NCBI GenBank assembly: GCA_964471865.1
Contig: CAYYHU010000001.1
Location: 124,001-188,000 of the forward strand
DNA length: 64,000 nt
Source: CAYMUC01 sp964471865
Lineage (GTDB): Bacteria; Actinomycetota; Acidimicrobiia; Acidimicrobiales; Ilumatobacteraceae
Direction: 5' to 3'
Position 1 is the first letter of the stretch, and each line of letters opens with the position of its first letter. Made by a program: the position numbers and the translations under genes. The notes under the pieces are model-generated. The model saw nothing but the letters and a program-made list of their open reading frames with translations, had not been told where the DNA came from and did not search any database. This document shows, one piece after another, positions 41,449-48,855 of this stretch.

Positions 41449-41928
41449 TCAGGTGGCGAACCGCGATGCGAACCCGATCGCCAACAGCGAACGGAAACTG
41501 CGTTCCACCTCGGCGAAAAGGGTTCCAACGATGCGGTCGAGTTCTCCCGCGCTCAACGAGCCGAGACCGATCTCACCGCGTAGGAACACGGCGTCTTCGA
41601 TTCCGAGGGCGTAATGCGCGCCCACCAGATGTTGGTTGCGGCGCAGAAGCATCTCGAAGAGTGCTGCATGGTTCTCTTCTGGATACGGCATCACATAGGT
41701 TTCATAACGCAGGGTGCGCTGTCCGAGTTCGAACCAGATCGTGGTGATCTCTTTGTCGACGCCACCGAGGCGCAGATACCACCGCAAGGCATCCTCGGCG
41801 CCACCGCCCAACTGTCCGGTCCGATCGAGAGCCTGCACCGACGGATTCTCAGCCGCCGTGGCTGCCAACCATTCATCGAGACGGCGGGCGAGAATTTCAC
41901 GTTCACCGTCGCCGAAGAGTCGTTCCAT
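41449..41928 (-). CDS. YbjN domain-containing protein
   Basis: A 159-residue soluble alpha/beta protein of the YbjN/type III secretion chaperone-like fold. Recognisable are ITTIWFELGQRTLRYETYVM, EENHAALFEMLLRRNQHLVG and the C-terminal ELDRIVGTLFAEVERSFRSL. In many actinobacteria a YbjN protein is encoded right after mshA, as here (9-base gap), so a link to mycothiol metabolism or a chaperone role is possible but unproven. Confidence 0.82.
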   Translation of the reverse strand: MERLFGDGEREILARRLDEWLAATAAENPSVQALDRTGQLGGGAEDALRWYLRLGGVDKEITTIWFELGQRTLRYETYVMPYPEENHAALFEMLLRRNQHLVGAHYALGIEDAVFLRGEIGLGSLSAGELDRIVGTLFAEVERSFRSLLAIGFASRFAT

Positions 41929-41937
41929 CGCAACCTC

Positions 41938-43203
41938 TCAGGAGCACTCGACGCGCGAGCGCACCCGCAGATCGGCATAGGCCCGACGAAGCCGAGCCGC
42001 CGCCAGGCTCCAGGTGTAACGCTGAGCTCGCTCAGCCCCAGCGGCACCCATCGAGTTCGCCAGGTTGGGATCGTCGAGCAGTCGGTCGATATCGCGGGCG
42101 AATTCGACGGGATCTCGTTCTGGGACCAAGAAACCGGTTCGACCGTGATCCACGAGGGTCAACAATCCACCGACTGCACTTGCGACGACCGGAATGCCAC
42201 ACGCCGCCGCTTCGAGAGCGACGAGGCCGAAGCTCTCACTTCGACTCGGCACCACCACCACATCGCTGGCGCGGTAGTACGTGGACAGGAGATGATGCGG
42301 CTGAGGCGCCACCAACTCGAGACGGTCCCTCACCCCGAGGGCTTCGGCTTGAGCCAGAACCCGCTCGACCTCGGCGTCGCCAGCGACACCACTGGCGCCG
42401 CCCACGACGACGAGTCGAGCGTCGTTGCGTCGCAGTTCGGCCAGGGCTCCTACCGCAACGTCGAGACCTTTGAGGGGTTGTATCCGTCCGACGAACAACA
42501 CCACCGCGCCCGAACCCCAGCCGAGAGCGCGCCGAGCCCCCGCCCGATCACCGGGAGCGAAGAACGCGTGATCGACTCCGGGGGGAACGATTTCGATACG
42601 ACCCGGTGGATCACCGTGGAGTCGGCGGACCTGACGCTCCTCTTCGGTACAGGACACACACACCGTGTCGGTGCAGCCCCAGATCCCCAGTTCGGTCTGT
42701 TCTCGATGCAACGGCTCGGGGTCACCACCTTCGGCCTTGACGCGAGCGAAGGTGTGAAAGGTCATGACCAGAGGCAGATCTAGTTCGTGTTTGAGGCGAT
42801 GTCCAGCGATTCCCGACAACCAGTAGTTCGCATGGATGACATCGACCCCACCCTCGGCGCGTATATGTCGGGCGACGCCGTCTGCGAAGTCGTCGACCAC
42901 CTCGAGGAGATCCTCTTTGGCCAGGTCATAGGGTCCGGCCTCGATGTGAACGACCCGGTGATGGGGTTCTACGTGGACGACCTCAGGAAGGTCATGGGCC
43001 CATCGGCGCGTGTAGGTCGTGCACTGCACTCCCGCATGAGCCAGCGCCGAGACGAGTTCGCGCACGTACACGTTCATCCCGCCCGAATCGCCCGACCCCG
43101 GTTGGGCGAGCGGAGAGGTGTGCAAAGACAGCACCGCGACACGAAGCACGGGGGGATCAACCCGATGCGATGTCATCGCATTCCCGGAGTCGCGCACCGT
43201 CAC
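41938..43203 (-). CDS. mshA: Glycosyltransferase family 4, MshA-type (D-inositol-3-phosphate N-acetylglucosaminyltransferase)
   Basis: A 421-residue GT4 enzyme. The N-terminal domain has VLSLHTSPLAQPGSGDSGGMNVYV, the MshA hallmark where UDP-GlcNAc and inositol phosphate bind. HANYWLSG, FVGRIQPLKGLD and the C-terminal EX7E region PSRSESFGLVALEAAACG follow. MshA makes the first mycothiol precursor, the main actinobacterial thiol. The GTG start overlaps the rsiG stop (GTGA); an ATG at 43176 is an alternative. Assignment as MshA rather than a related GT4 is likely but not certain. Confidence 0.85.
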   Translation of the reverse strand: MTVRDSGNAMTSHRVDPPVLRVAVLSLHTSPLAQPGSGDSGGMNVYVRELVSALAHAGVQCTTYTRRWAHDLPEVVHVEPHHRVVHIEAGPYDLAKEDLLEVVDDFADGVARHIRAEGGVDVIHANYWLSGIAGHRLKHELDLPLVMTFHTFARVKAEGGDPEPLHREQTELGIWGCTDTVCVSCTEEERQVRRLHGDPPGRIEIVPPGVDHAFFAPGDRAGARRALGWGSGAVVLFVGRIQPLKGLDVAVGALAELRRNDARLVVVGGASGVAGDAEVERVLAQAEALGVRDRLELVAPQPHHLLSTYYRASDVVVVPSRSESFGLVALEAAACGIPVVASAVGGLLTLVDHGRTGFLVPERDPVEFARDIDRLLDDPNLANSMGAAGAERAQRYTWSLAAARLRRAYADLRVRSRVECS

Positions 43204-43721
43204 GGTTCCAACAACCCATCGACGGTCGCTGTCCCATCCCGATAACGGCCCACGAGTTCGGCCGTCAAGGCATCGATCCGTTCGAACAGTGCATTACGTT
43301 CAGCCGAGCACGCATGCTCGAAAGCGTCCAATTCGGCGTCGAGTCGCTCCAAGGCGTCGAGATCGAGCTCGGCCAACGCGCCGTAGCCGAACTCCTCGCA
43401 GCGGCGATCGAGCTCACCCAGTAGCGGGTGATCCTCAGGGACGTCGGTGTCACGCGGGGGACGCGATGAACCCCCTGCCATCCGAGACGCGAGAACCTCG
43501 GCCAGATCGCTGGTCACATCGAGATGGACGCCTTCTCGACGCCGACTCGCTTCCGCCCGCACCAGATCCAAGCGGCCCTGAGCGAGACGGCGGACATAGG
43601 ACACCGCATCCTCGGCCTGTTGAAGCCGATTCCGCTCCTCGCGCAGCACGGCCAGCGGCAGGCTCGAGGGGTCCCCGGCCGGATCCACCGACTCGTCGTC
43701 ATCCTGGAATGGGGACGCCAT
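43200..43721 (-). CDS. rsiG: RsiG-like c-di-GMP-responsive anti-sigma factor
   Basis: A 173-residue predicted coiled-coil protein. Helix 1 carries E37-x3-S41-x2-R44-x3-Q48-x3-D52, an exact copy of the E(X)3S(X)2R(X)3Q(X)3D c-di-GMP signature of streptomycete RsiG. Helix 2 carries E135, S139, R142, F146, D150: the same spacing with Phe for Gln. Acidic and Pro-rich linkers surround the helices. RsiG sequesters the sigma factor WhiG when c-di-GMP is bound; the partner here is not in the window. The ATG directly follows the moaD stop, and its Shine-Dalgarno GGAGG is formed by the moaD Gly-Gly codons. Confidence 0.8.
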   Translation of the reverse strand: MASPFQDDDESVDPAGDPSSLPLAVLREERNRLQQAEDAVSYVRRLAQGRLDLVRAEASRRREGVHLDVTSDLAEVLASRMAGGSSRPPRDTDVPEDHPLLGELDRRCEEFGYGALAELDLDALERLDAELDAFEHACSAERNALFERIDALTAELVGRYRDGTATVDGLLEP

Positions 43722-43961
43722 TCACATGCCTCCCGAAACCGGAGGGAGTACCGCGACCTCATCTGCACCCGATACGGGATGGTCTCGAGCGACGTCATCG
43801 CCGTTCACCCAGATCCGACACGATGCCAGGACGGCAGCGAACTCCGAGCCGTATCGAAGAACCGCCGCATCGAGTACTTCGGCCACGGTCTCACCTGGTA
43901 GCTCATCGCGCCCGGTACCGGCCGCGTCACGCGCAGCGGCGAAGAGTCGGACCACGGCCAT
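43722..43961 (-). CDS. moaD: MoaD/ThiS family sulfur-carrier protein
   Basis: A 79-residue ubiquitin-like protein starting MAVVRLFAAARDAAGTGRDE and ending VAVLPPVSGGM. MoaD carries sulfur as a C-terminal thiocarboxylate on Gly-Gly for molybdopterin synthesis. Here one Met follows the Gly-Gly, which would need removal, or may mark a related carrier. Mo-cofactor supply fits the xanthine-dehydrogenase-like protein at 54326. A TACGCT hexamer 8 bases before ATG suggests a leaderless start. Confidence 0.82.
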   Translation of the reverse strand: MAVVRLFAAARDAAGTGRDELPGETVAEVLDAAVLRYGSEFAAVLASCRIWVNGDDVARDHPVSGADEVAVLPPVSGGM

Positions 43962-43969
43962 GGCCCGGC

Positions 43970-43975
43970 AGCGTA
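43970..43975 (-). promoter_or_regulatory. -10 hexamer TACGCT, leaderless start of moaD
   Basis: TACGCT on the minus strand, 8 bases before ATG 43961. Confidence 0.4.
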
Positions 43976-43985
43976 CCGGCACCGC

Positions 43986-43991
43986 TACCCT
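43986..43991 (+). promoter_or_regulatory. -10 hexamer TACCCT, leaderless start of the phosphatase gene
   Basis: TACCCT followed by 7 bases and ATG at 43999; divergent from the moaD hexamer. Confidence 0.5.
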
Positions 43992-43998
43992 CGCCGCG

Positions 43999-44598
43999 AT
44001 GACGACACTGCGGATCCTGATGGTCCGCCACGGCCAGAGCGAATGGAACGCCCGGGGCCGATGGCAGGGCCAAGCGGACCCTCCTCTGAGTCCTCTGGGA
44101 CGAGAGCAGGCCGCTCGGGCGGCGGCGCGAATCGCCACCTTGAGCCGCTTCGACGCCGTGGTGTCTTCGGATTTGGTGCGAGCCCATCACACGGCTCGGC
44201 TGATCGCTCAGGAGCTCGGCGTCGAGGATGTGCACGTCGACGCGCGCCTGCGCGAGAACCATGCCGGCGAATGGCAGGGTCTCACCCATGCCGAGATCGA
44301 ACGAGACTGGCCGGGCTATCTCGACGCCGGTCGCCGCCCTCCGGCATTCGAAGATCCCTCGGCGGTGCTCGAACGCACGAACGCCGCGATCTCCGATCTC
44401 GCCGACCGCCATCTCGGAGGGGGCATCGTCATCGTGAGCCATTCCGGCACGATCCGAACCTTGGTGCGTTCGGTCACGGGACGGGGCCCCCGTCTCGCCA
44501 ACCTCGCTGGGGTCTGGCTGCACTGGCAGGGCGGTGACCTCGGCGTGGGCGACGAGGTCCATCCACTGGCCGATGAGACCTTCACGGCGGTCGAATGA
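43999..44598 (+). CDS. Histidine phosphatase family protein (phosphoglycerate mutase-like)
   Basis: A 199-residue enzyme with an intact active site: LRILMVRHGQSEWNARGRWQ (phospho-histidine in RHG), SSDLVRAHHTARLIAQ, LRENHAGEWQGLTHAEIE and the second histidine in IVIVSHSGTIRTLVRS. Members hydrolyse or transfer phosphate on diverse small molecules; the substrate here is unknown. It contrasts with the damaged paralogue at 6016. The start is set by MTTLRIL and the TACCCT hexamer 7 bases upstream. Confidence 0.92.
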   Translation: MTTLRILMVRHGQSEWNARGRWQGQADPPLSPLGREQAARAAARIATLSRFDAVVSSDLVRAHHTARLIAQELGVEDVHVDARLRENHAGEWQGLTHAEIERDWPGYLDAGRRPPAFEDPSAVLERTNAAISDLADRHLGGGIVIVSHSGTIRTLVRSVTGRGPRLANLAGVWLHWQGGDLGVGDEVHPLADETFTAVE

Positions 44599-44662
44599 AC
44601 GCCTCGACCTGGATGCCGGTGGCCTGGGCCCCCCGCCTGAGCCCGACTGGCGTATCGGCGCG

Positions 44663-45871
44663 ATGAGCCGCTTCATCGACCCGACCTACACCCCCGAGGT
44701 GCGCCGAGCGCTTGGGCTCGTGACCGTCGCGAGAACCACGGCCAACAGCGGCTACCGCTTCGCGCCTCCGTTCCTCGCTGCGATCGCGAGCGACCTCGAC
44801 GTCTCGTTGTCCACGCTCGGACTCGTCCTCGCCATCAGCGAACTCGCCGGTCTCGCCGGAGGGCGTCTGGGCCATCTCGCTGATCGTCTCGACCGGCGCC
44901 GCACGATGGTGGGAGCTCTGGCCTCGGTGGCCGCAGCTGCTGCAGTCGCAGGCGCTGCCCCCCACCCCATCGTGCTCGCGCTCGCCTTGTGGTGGCTCGT
45001 TTGGTCCAAGATCCTCTTCGACGTCACCCTCGTGGGTTGGCTCTCAGATCGCATCCCCTACGCACGACGCGCCGGAGCGGTCGGTTTGACCGAAACCTCC
45101 TGGGCGCTGTCAATGCTCATCGGGGTTCCCATCATGGGCCTGGTCACTGCGATGGCCTCGTGGAGATGGGGATTCGCCACCGCTGCGGTGGGGATCCTGG
45201 TTCTCGCGGTGCTCATTGCCACCCGGCTCGGTCCCGATCATCACCGCGTCGAGCGGATTGCCAGCCAGGAAGGCTCGAGCGGGCGCAGCCGTCTCGATAC
45301 TGCTGCGTGGATCCTCGTGGCGGGGATCGCCGCGTTGATGGCTGCGAGCCAGGCCGTCACCGTGACCTTCGGCAGCTGGCTCGAGGACCGTCACGGCTTC
45401 AGCGAGCTCGCGATCGCCGCCGTCGTGGTCGGTCTGGGACTGGTCGAGCTCGTCTCGTCGTTGTCGGTGGCGCGATTCACCGACTCGATGGGCAAAGCCC
45501 GCTCGGTTCTCGCCGGCGTGCTGGTCATGATTCCAGGAGCGGCACTCCTCGCGATCGGAAGCTCTCACCCCGTGGTCGGAATCGCGGCACTCCTCGCTGT
45601 CATCGGGGGTTTCGAATTCGCCGTCGTGGCGAGCATTTCCTTGTCGACCGAACTCGTGCCCGGACGACCCGCAGCTGGTCTCGGCACGATGATCGGAATG
45701 GGAACGCTCGGACGAGCGCTGGCCTCCGTCGCCGCCACCTGGCTCTATGAACAGGGCGGTATGTGGGTTCCCAGTGTCATGGCGGGCGTCCTCGGACTCA
45801 TGACGGTTGCGGGAGTCCGGATCTCCCAACGGCTCAGGCCCGAGGGGGCGACGGCCGATATCCATTCGTGA
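44663..45871 (+). CDS. MFS transporter
   Basis: A 402-residue, 12-helix major facilitator protein. Motif A is GGRLGHLADRLDRRRTMVGA between helices 2 and 3; the second half begins after a central loop (RIASQEGSSGRSRLDTAAW). The substrate is unknown; the profile resembles drug or sugar efflux families. The start MSRFIDPTYTPEVRRALG at 44663 was chosen because upstream residues lie inside the phosphatase end. Its 3' end overlaps convergent nadE by 38 bases. Confidence 0.88.
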   Translation: MSRFIDPTYTPEVRRALGLVTVARTTANSGYRFAPPFLAAIASDLDVSLSTLGLVLAISELAGLAGGRLGHLADRLDRRRTMVGALASVAAAAAVAGAAPHPIVLALALWWLVWSKILFDVTLVGWLSDRIPYARRAGAVGLTETSWALSMLIGVPIMGLVTAMASWRWGFATAAVGILVLAVLIATRLGPDHHRVERIASQEGSSGRSRLDTAAWILVAGIAALMAASQAVTVTFGSWLEDRHGFSELAIAAVVVGLGLVELVSSLSVARFTDSMGKARSVLAGVLVMIPGAALLAIGSSHPVVGIAALLAVIGGFEFAVVASISLSTELVPGRPAAGLGTMIGMGTLGRALASVAATWLYEQGGMWVPSVMAGVLGLMTVAGVRISQRLRPEGATADIHS

Positions 45872-47567
45872 TCGGAAGACGCCGGTCCTTGCCGAAGGCC
45901 TTGGCGGTGACCCGCACTCCTGGAGGGCACTGACGTCGCTTGTACTCGTTGAGATCGACGAGTCGAACGACTCGGGCCACGACCTCGGGATCGGCTCCCA
46001 TCGCGACGATGTCGTCTGGGGACCGGTCACCGTCGACGTAGGCAGCGAGGATCGGATCGAGAACCTCATAGGGCGGGAGCGAGTCGTCATCGCGTTGATC
46101 GGGCCGCAGTTCCGCGGAAGGGGCTTTGGTGATGATCGCTTCGGGAATGATCTCGCGTCCGGCGCGCTCGTTGACTCGACGGCACAGGTCGTACACCAGA
46201 GTCTTGAACACGTCCTTGATGACGGCGAACCCTCCCACGGAGTCGCCATACAACGTGAAGTATCCAACAGCCATCTCGGACTTGTTGCCCGTGGTGAGCA
46301 CCATCGAGCCTTCGGCGTTGGACAGTGCCATCAGGGTCGCGCCTCGACATCGACTCTGGATGTTTTCCTCGGTGAGCCCCCCGAGCGGGGTTTCGGGATC
46401 GCTTCGCAACATCTCGAGATAGGCGCCAAAGGCCGGCTCGATGGAGATCGTTCGCAGATCGATGCCGAGGGCGGTTGCGAGATCGGCGGCATCGGTGCGC
46501 GATCCCGACGAGGAGTAACGCGAGGGCATCGAGACCCCATGAACGTGCTCGGGCCCGAGCGCGTCCACCGCCACACACGCGACCAAGGCCGAGTCGATCC
46601 CGCCCGACAACCCGATCACCACGTCCTGGAACCCGTTCTTGGTCACGTAGTCCCGAGTTCCCACCACGAGCGCCTCATAGACCTCGTCGAGATCATCGAG
46701 CATCTCGCGTCGGTGTTGTACGAGGTCCTCGTCAGCCGATCGGGTAGTCGGTGTCACCTCGAGCACGCTCGAAGGACCAAGGGGTGGTCGCCCCCGAGGA
46801 TCGAGGACCCGAGTGCGGTACGGGGCGTCGAGACGCAGATCCGTCACCAGCAACTCCTCGCGCCACTGTGATGCTCGAGCGACGACGACTCCGGTTTCGT
46901 CGATCACGACCGATCCCCCGTCGAAGACGAGTTCGTCCTGACCCCCGACCTGATTGACATACACCAGAGCACATCCCGTGTCCGCGGCTCGCGTGGACAG
47001 CATCCGTTCGCGACGATGCTGCTTGGCTCGCTCGTACGGCGATGCATTCAGGTTCAGATGCACCTGACATCCCGCGGCGGCCTGGGCCACCATCGGACCG
47101 GTGGGACTCCAGACGTCTTCACAGATCGACACCCCCATGACCACGCCCGCGATACGGAACAACTCCGGGGGTCCGCTGTGGGGATCGGGGGTGAACGTGC
47201 GGGCCTCGTCGAACACCCCGTAATTGGGCAACAGTCGCTTGCGAACGACTCCGAGCAACGTTCCGTTCGCGCAGACCGCGGCGGCGTTGTAGAGATCCCG
47301 TCCGACATCGACGAAGCCGACCACGGCGACACAGTCGCCACTCGCCGCGATCACCGTCTCGAGAGCCTGGCGATTGTCGTCCACGAACGCGGGCTTGAGC
47401 ACGAGATCTTCGGGCGGGTAGCCGGTGATGACGAGTTCGGGAAAGACCACGACATCACACATCGCCGCTTCGGCTCCGCGCATCGCGTCGATGACAGCAG
47501 CGGCGTTCGACGCCACAGCCCCCACCACCGGGTTCATCTGCGCCATCGCCACACGCACTCGGGTCAC
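45834..47567 (-). CDS. nadE: Glutamine-dependent NAD+ synthetase
   Basis: A 577-residue two-domain enzyme. The N-terminal nitrilase-like glutaminase domain (residues ~1-270) shows VVFPELVITGYPPEDL (catalytic Glu), RKRLLPNYGVFDEAR (Lys) and MGVSICEDVWSP (Cys). The C-terminal synthetase domain has the PP-loop VIGLSGGIDSALVA and GNKSEMAVGYFTLYGD. It makes NAD+ from deamido-NAD+, ATP and glutamine, tying NAD supply to nitrogen status. GTG 47567 lies 8 bases after TAGCCT; ATG 47546 is an alternative. Confidence 0.95.
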   Translation of the reverse strand: MTRVRVAMAQMNPVVGAVASNAAAVIDAMRGAEAAMCDVVVFPELVITGYPPEDLVLKPAFVDDNRQALETVIAASGDCVAVVGFVDVGRDLYNAAAVCANGTLLGVVRKRLLPNYGVFDEARTFTPDPHSGPPELFRIAGVVMGVSICEDVWSPTGPMVAQAAAGCQVHLNLNASPYERAKQHRRERMLSTRAADTGCALVYVNQVGGQDELVFDGGSVVIDETGVVVARASQWREELLVTDLRLDAPYRTRVLDPRGRPPLGPSSVLEVTPTTRSADEDLVQHRREMLDDLDEVYEALVVGTRDYVTKNGFQDVVIGLSGGIDSALVACVAVDALGPEHVHGVSMPSRYSSSGSRTDAADLATALGIDLRTISIEPAFGAYLEMLRSDPETPLGGLTEENIQSRCRGATLMALSNAEGSMVLTTGNKSEMAVGYFTLYGDSVGGFAVIKDVFKTLVYDLCRRVNERAGREIIPEAIITKAPSAELRPDQRDDDSLPPYEVLDPILAAYVDGDRSPDDIVAMGADPEVVARVVRLVDLNEYKRRQCPPGVRVTAKAFGKDRRLPITNGYRPSPPRA

Positions 47568-47575
47568 GGGGCGCG

Positions 47576-47581
47576 AGGCTA
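47576..47581 (-). promoter_or_regulatory. -10 hexamer TAGCCT, leaderless start of nadE
   Basis: TAGCCT on the minus strand, 8 bases before GTG 47567. Confidence 0.4.
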
Positions 47582-47616
47582 CCGAGCGAGGCCCCCGCGG
47601 CCTGCCTGGTCCCGGG

Positions 47617-47654
47617 TTCACAGAGCGTTCACATTTGGGCAACGGCGGAGAAAT
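47617..47654 (+). promoter_or_regulatory. GlnR-like box upstream of type II glutamine synthetase
   Basis: TTCAC-n6-TTCAC-n6-GCAAC-n6-GAAAT, with half-sites every 11 bases. Its first two half-sites are identical to those of the box at 1682. It ends 55 bases before the GTG of the glutamine synthetase gene, between it and divergent nadE. An overlapping PhoP-type reading (two GTTCAC units 11 bases apart) cannot be excluded. Confidence 0.55.
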
Positions 47655-47709
47655 GGCCCGCTGGCAGCGTTCCCACGCACTCGTTCCCCCGAAGGAAGGA
47701 CCCCATACC

Positions 47710-48717
47710 GTGGCATATCAGGCCGAGTACATCTGGCTCGACGGCACCGAGCCCACCCCCCTGCTCCGCTCCAAGACCAAGATCCTCGAAGACGGCGTCG
47801 ACGTGATGCCGATCTGGGGTTTCGACGGTTCCTCGACCAATCAGGCCGACGGTGAGCATTCCGACTGCGTGCTCGAGCCGGTGTTCACCTGCCCCGACCC
47901 GATCCGTGGCGGCAAGAACGTTCTCGTTCTATGTGACGTCTACAACGTGGATGGAACGCCGCATTCCACCAACACCCGCGCCGCCTGCAAAGCCACTGCT
48001 GAGCAGTACGCGTCTCAGGAGATGTGGTTCGGGATCGAGCAGGAGTACACGATGCTTCGCCCCGACGGCACCCCGCTCGGCTTCCCCGAGGGTGGCGGCT
48101 ACCCCGGACCTCAGGGTCCCTACTACTGCGGCGTCGGCACGGGCCGGGTCACCGGCCGCGAGATCGTCGAGGAGCACACCCAGGCCTGCATCGATGCCGG
48201 GCTGAAGATCTCGGGTACCAACGCCGAGGTCATGCCCGGTCAGTGGGAGTTCCAGATCGGCCCGGGCGATGCCCTGACGGCCAGCGATCACATGTATGTC
48301 GCCCGGTGGCTGTTGCATCGCATCGCTGAGGACTACGACGTGGTCATCTCCTTTGCCGCCAAGCCCATGAAGGGTGACTGGAACGGCGCCGGAGCGCATA
48401 CGAACTTCTCCACCAAGGCCATGCGTGAGGACTACGCCGCGATCGTGGCGGCCTGCGAAGCGATCGGCAAGAAGGTCGAACTGCACGTGGCGAACTACGG
48501 AGACGGAATCGCCGATCGACTCACCGGCCAGCACGAGACCGCCCCGTACGACAAGTTCAGCTACGGCGTGTCGAACCGCGGTGCGTCGATCCGCATCCCG
48601 TGGCAGGTCGAAAAGGAAGGCAAGGGCTACGCCGAGGATCGGCGCCCCAACGCCAACTGCGATCCCTACACGGTGACCCGCCTGATCGTGGACACGGTCT
48701 GCTCAGCTGCGAGCTGA
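47710..48717 (+). CDS. glnII: Glutamine synthetase type II (eukaryotic-like GSII)
   Basis: A 335-residue ATP-dependent glutamate-ammonia ligase of the short, eukaryote-like class. It starts AYQAEYIWLDGTEPTPLLRS and has WGFDGSSTNQADGEHSDCVL, WFGIEQEYTML (metal Glu), GQWEFQIGPGDAL, KGDWNGAGAHTNFST and the Glu-loop-like RPNANCDPYTVTRLI. It assimilates ammonium brought in by Amt. The GTG start follows the Shine-Dalgarno GAAGGAAGGA. GSII lacks the adenylylation site of GSI, so control is probably transcriptional through the GlnR-like box. Confidence 0.95.
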   Translation: MAYQAEYIWLDGTEPTPLLRSKTKILEDGVDVMPIWGFDGSSTNQADGEHSDCVLEPVFTCPDPIRGGKNVLVLCDVYNVDGTPHSTNTRAACKATAEQYASQEMWFGIEQEYTMLRPDGTPLGFPEGGGYPGPQGPYYCGVGTGRVTGREIVEEHTQACIDAGLKISGTNAEVMPGQWEFQIGPGDALTASDHMYVARWLLHRIAEDYDVVISFAAKPMKGDWNGAGAHTNFSTKAMREDYAAIVAACEAIGKKVELHVANYGDGIADRLTGQHETAPYDKFSYGVSNRGASIRIPWQVEKEGKGYAEDRRPNANCDPYTVTRLIVDTVCSAAS

Positions 48718-48749
48718 ATTCCTCGGGTCCGACCGAGATCGGATCCCTC

Positions 48750-48790
48750 GAAACGGGGGTGGGAGCCAGTGCGGCTCCCACCCCCGTTTC
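48750..48790 (+). terminator. Strong hairpin terminator after glnII
   Basis: A perfect 18-bp stem (GAAACGGGGGTGGGAGCC and its exact complement) around a 5-base loop AGTGC, starting 32 bases after the stop codon. The descending arm ends in GTTTC; no longer T-run follows. It separates glnII from the type I glutamine synthetase gene. Confidence 0.8.
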
Positions 48791-48855
48791 ATGCCGTACC
48801 GACTCCAAATGTCCTGGATGCGGTGCTCATCGACCATGATGACGAGGTGAATCCC

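Noticed and set aside
48769..48855. N-terminal extension of type I glutamine synthetase to 48769
   Set aside because: The extension would start inside the glnII terminator hairpin, and the Shine-Dalgarno GAGG is placed for ATG 48856.
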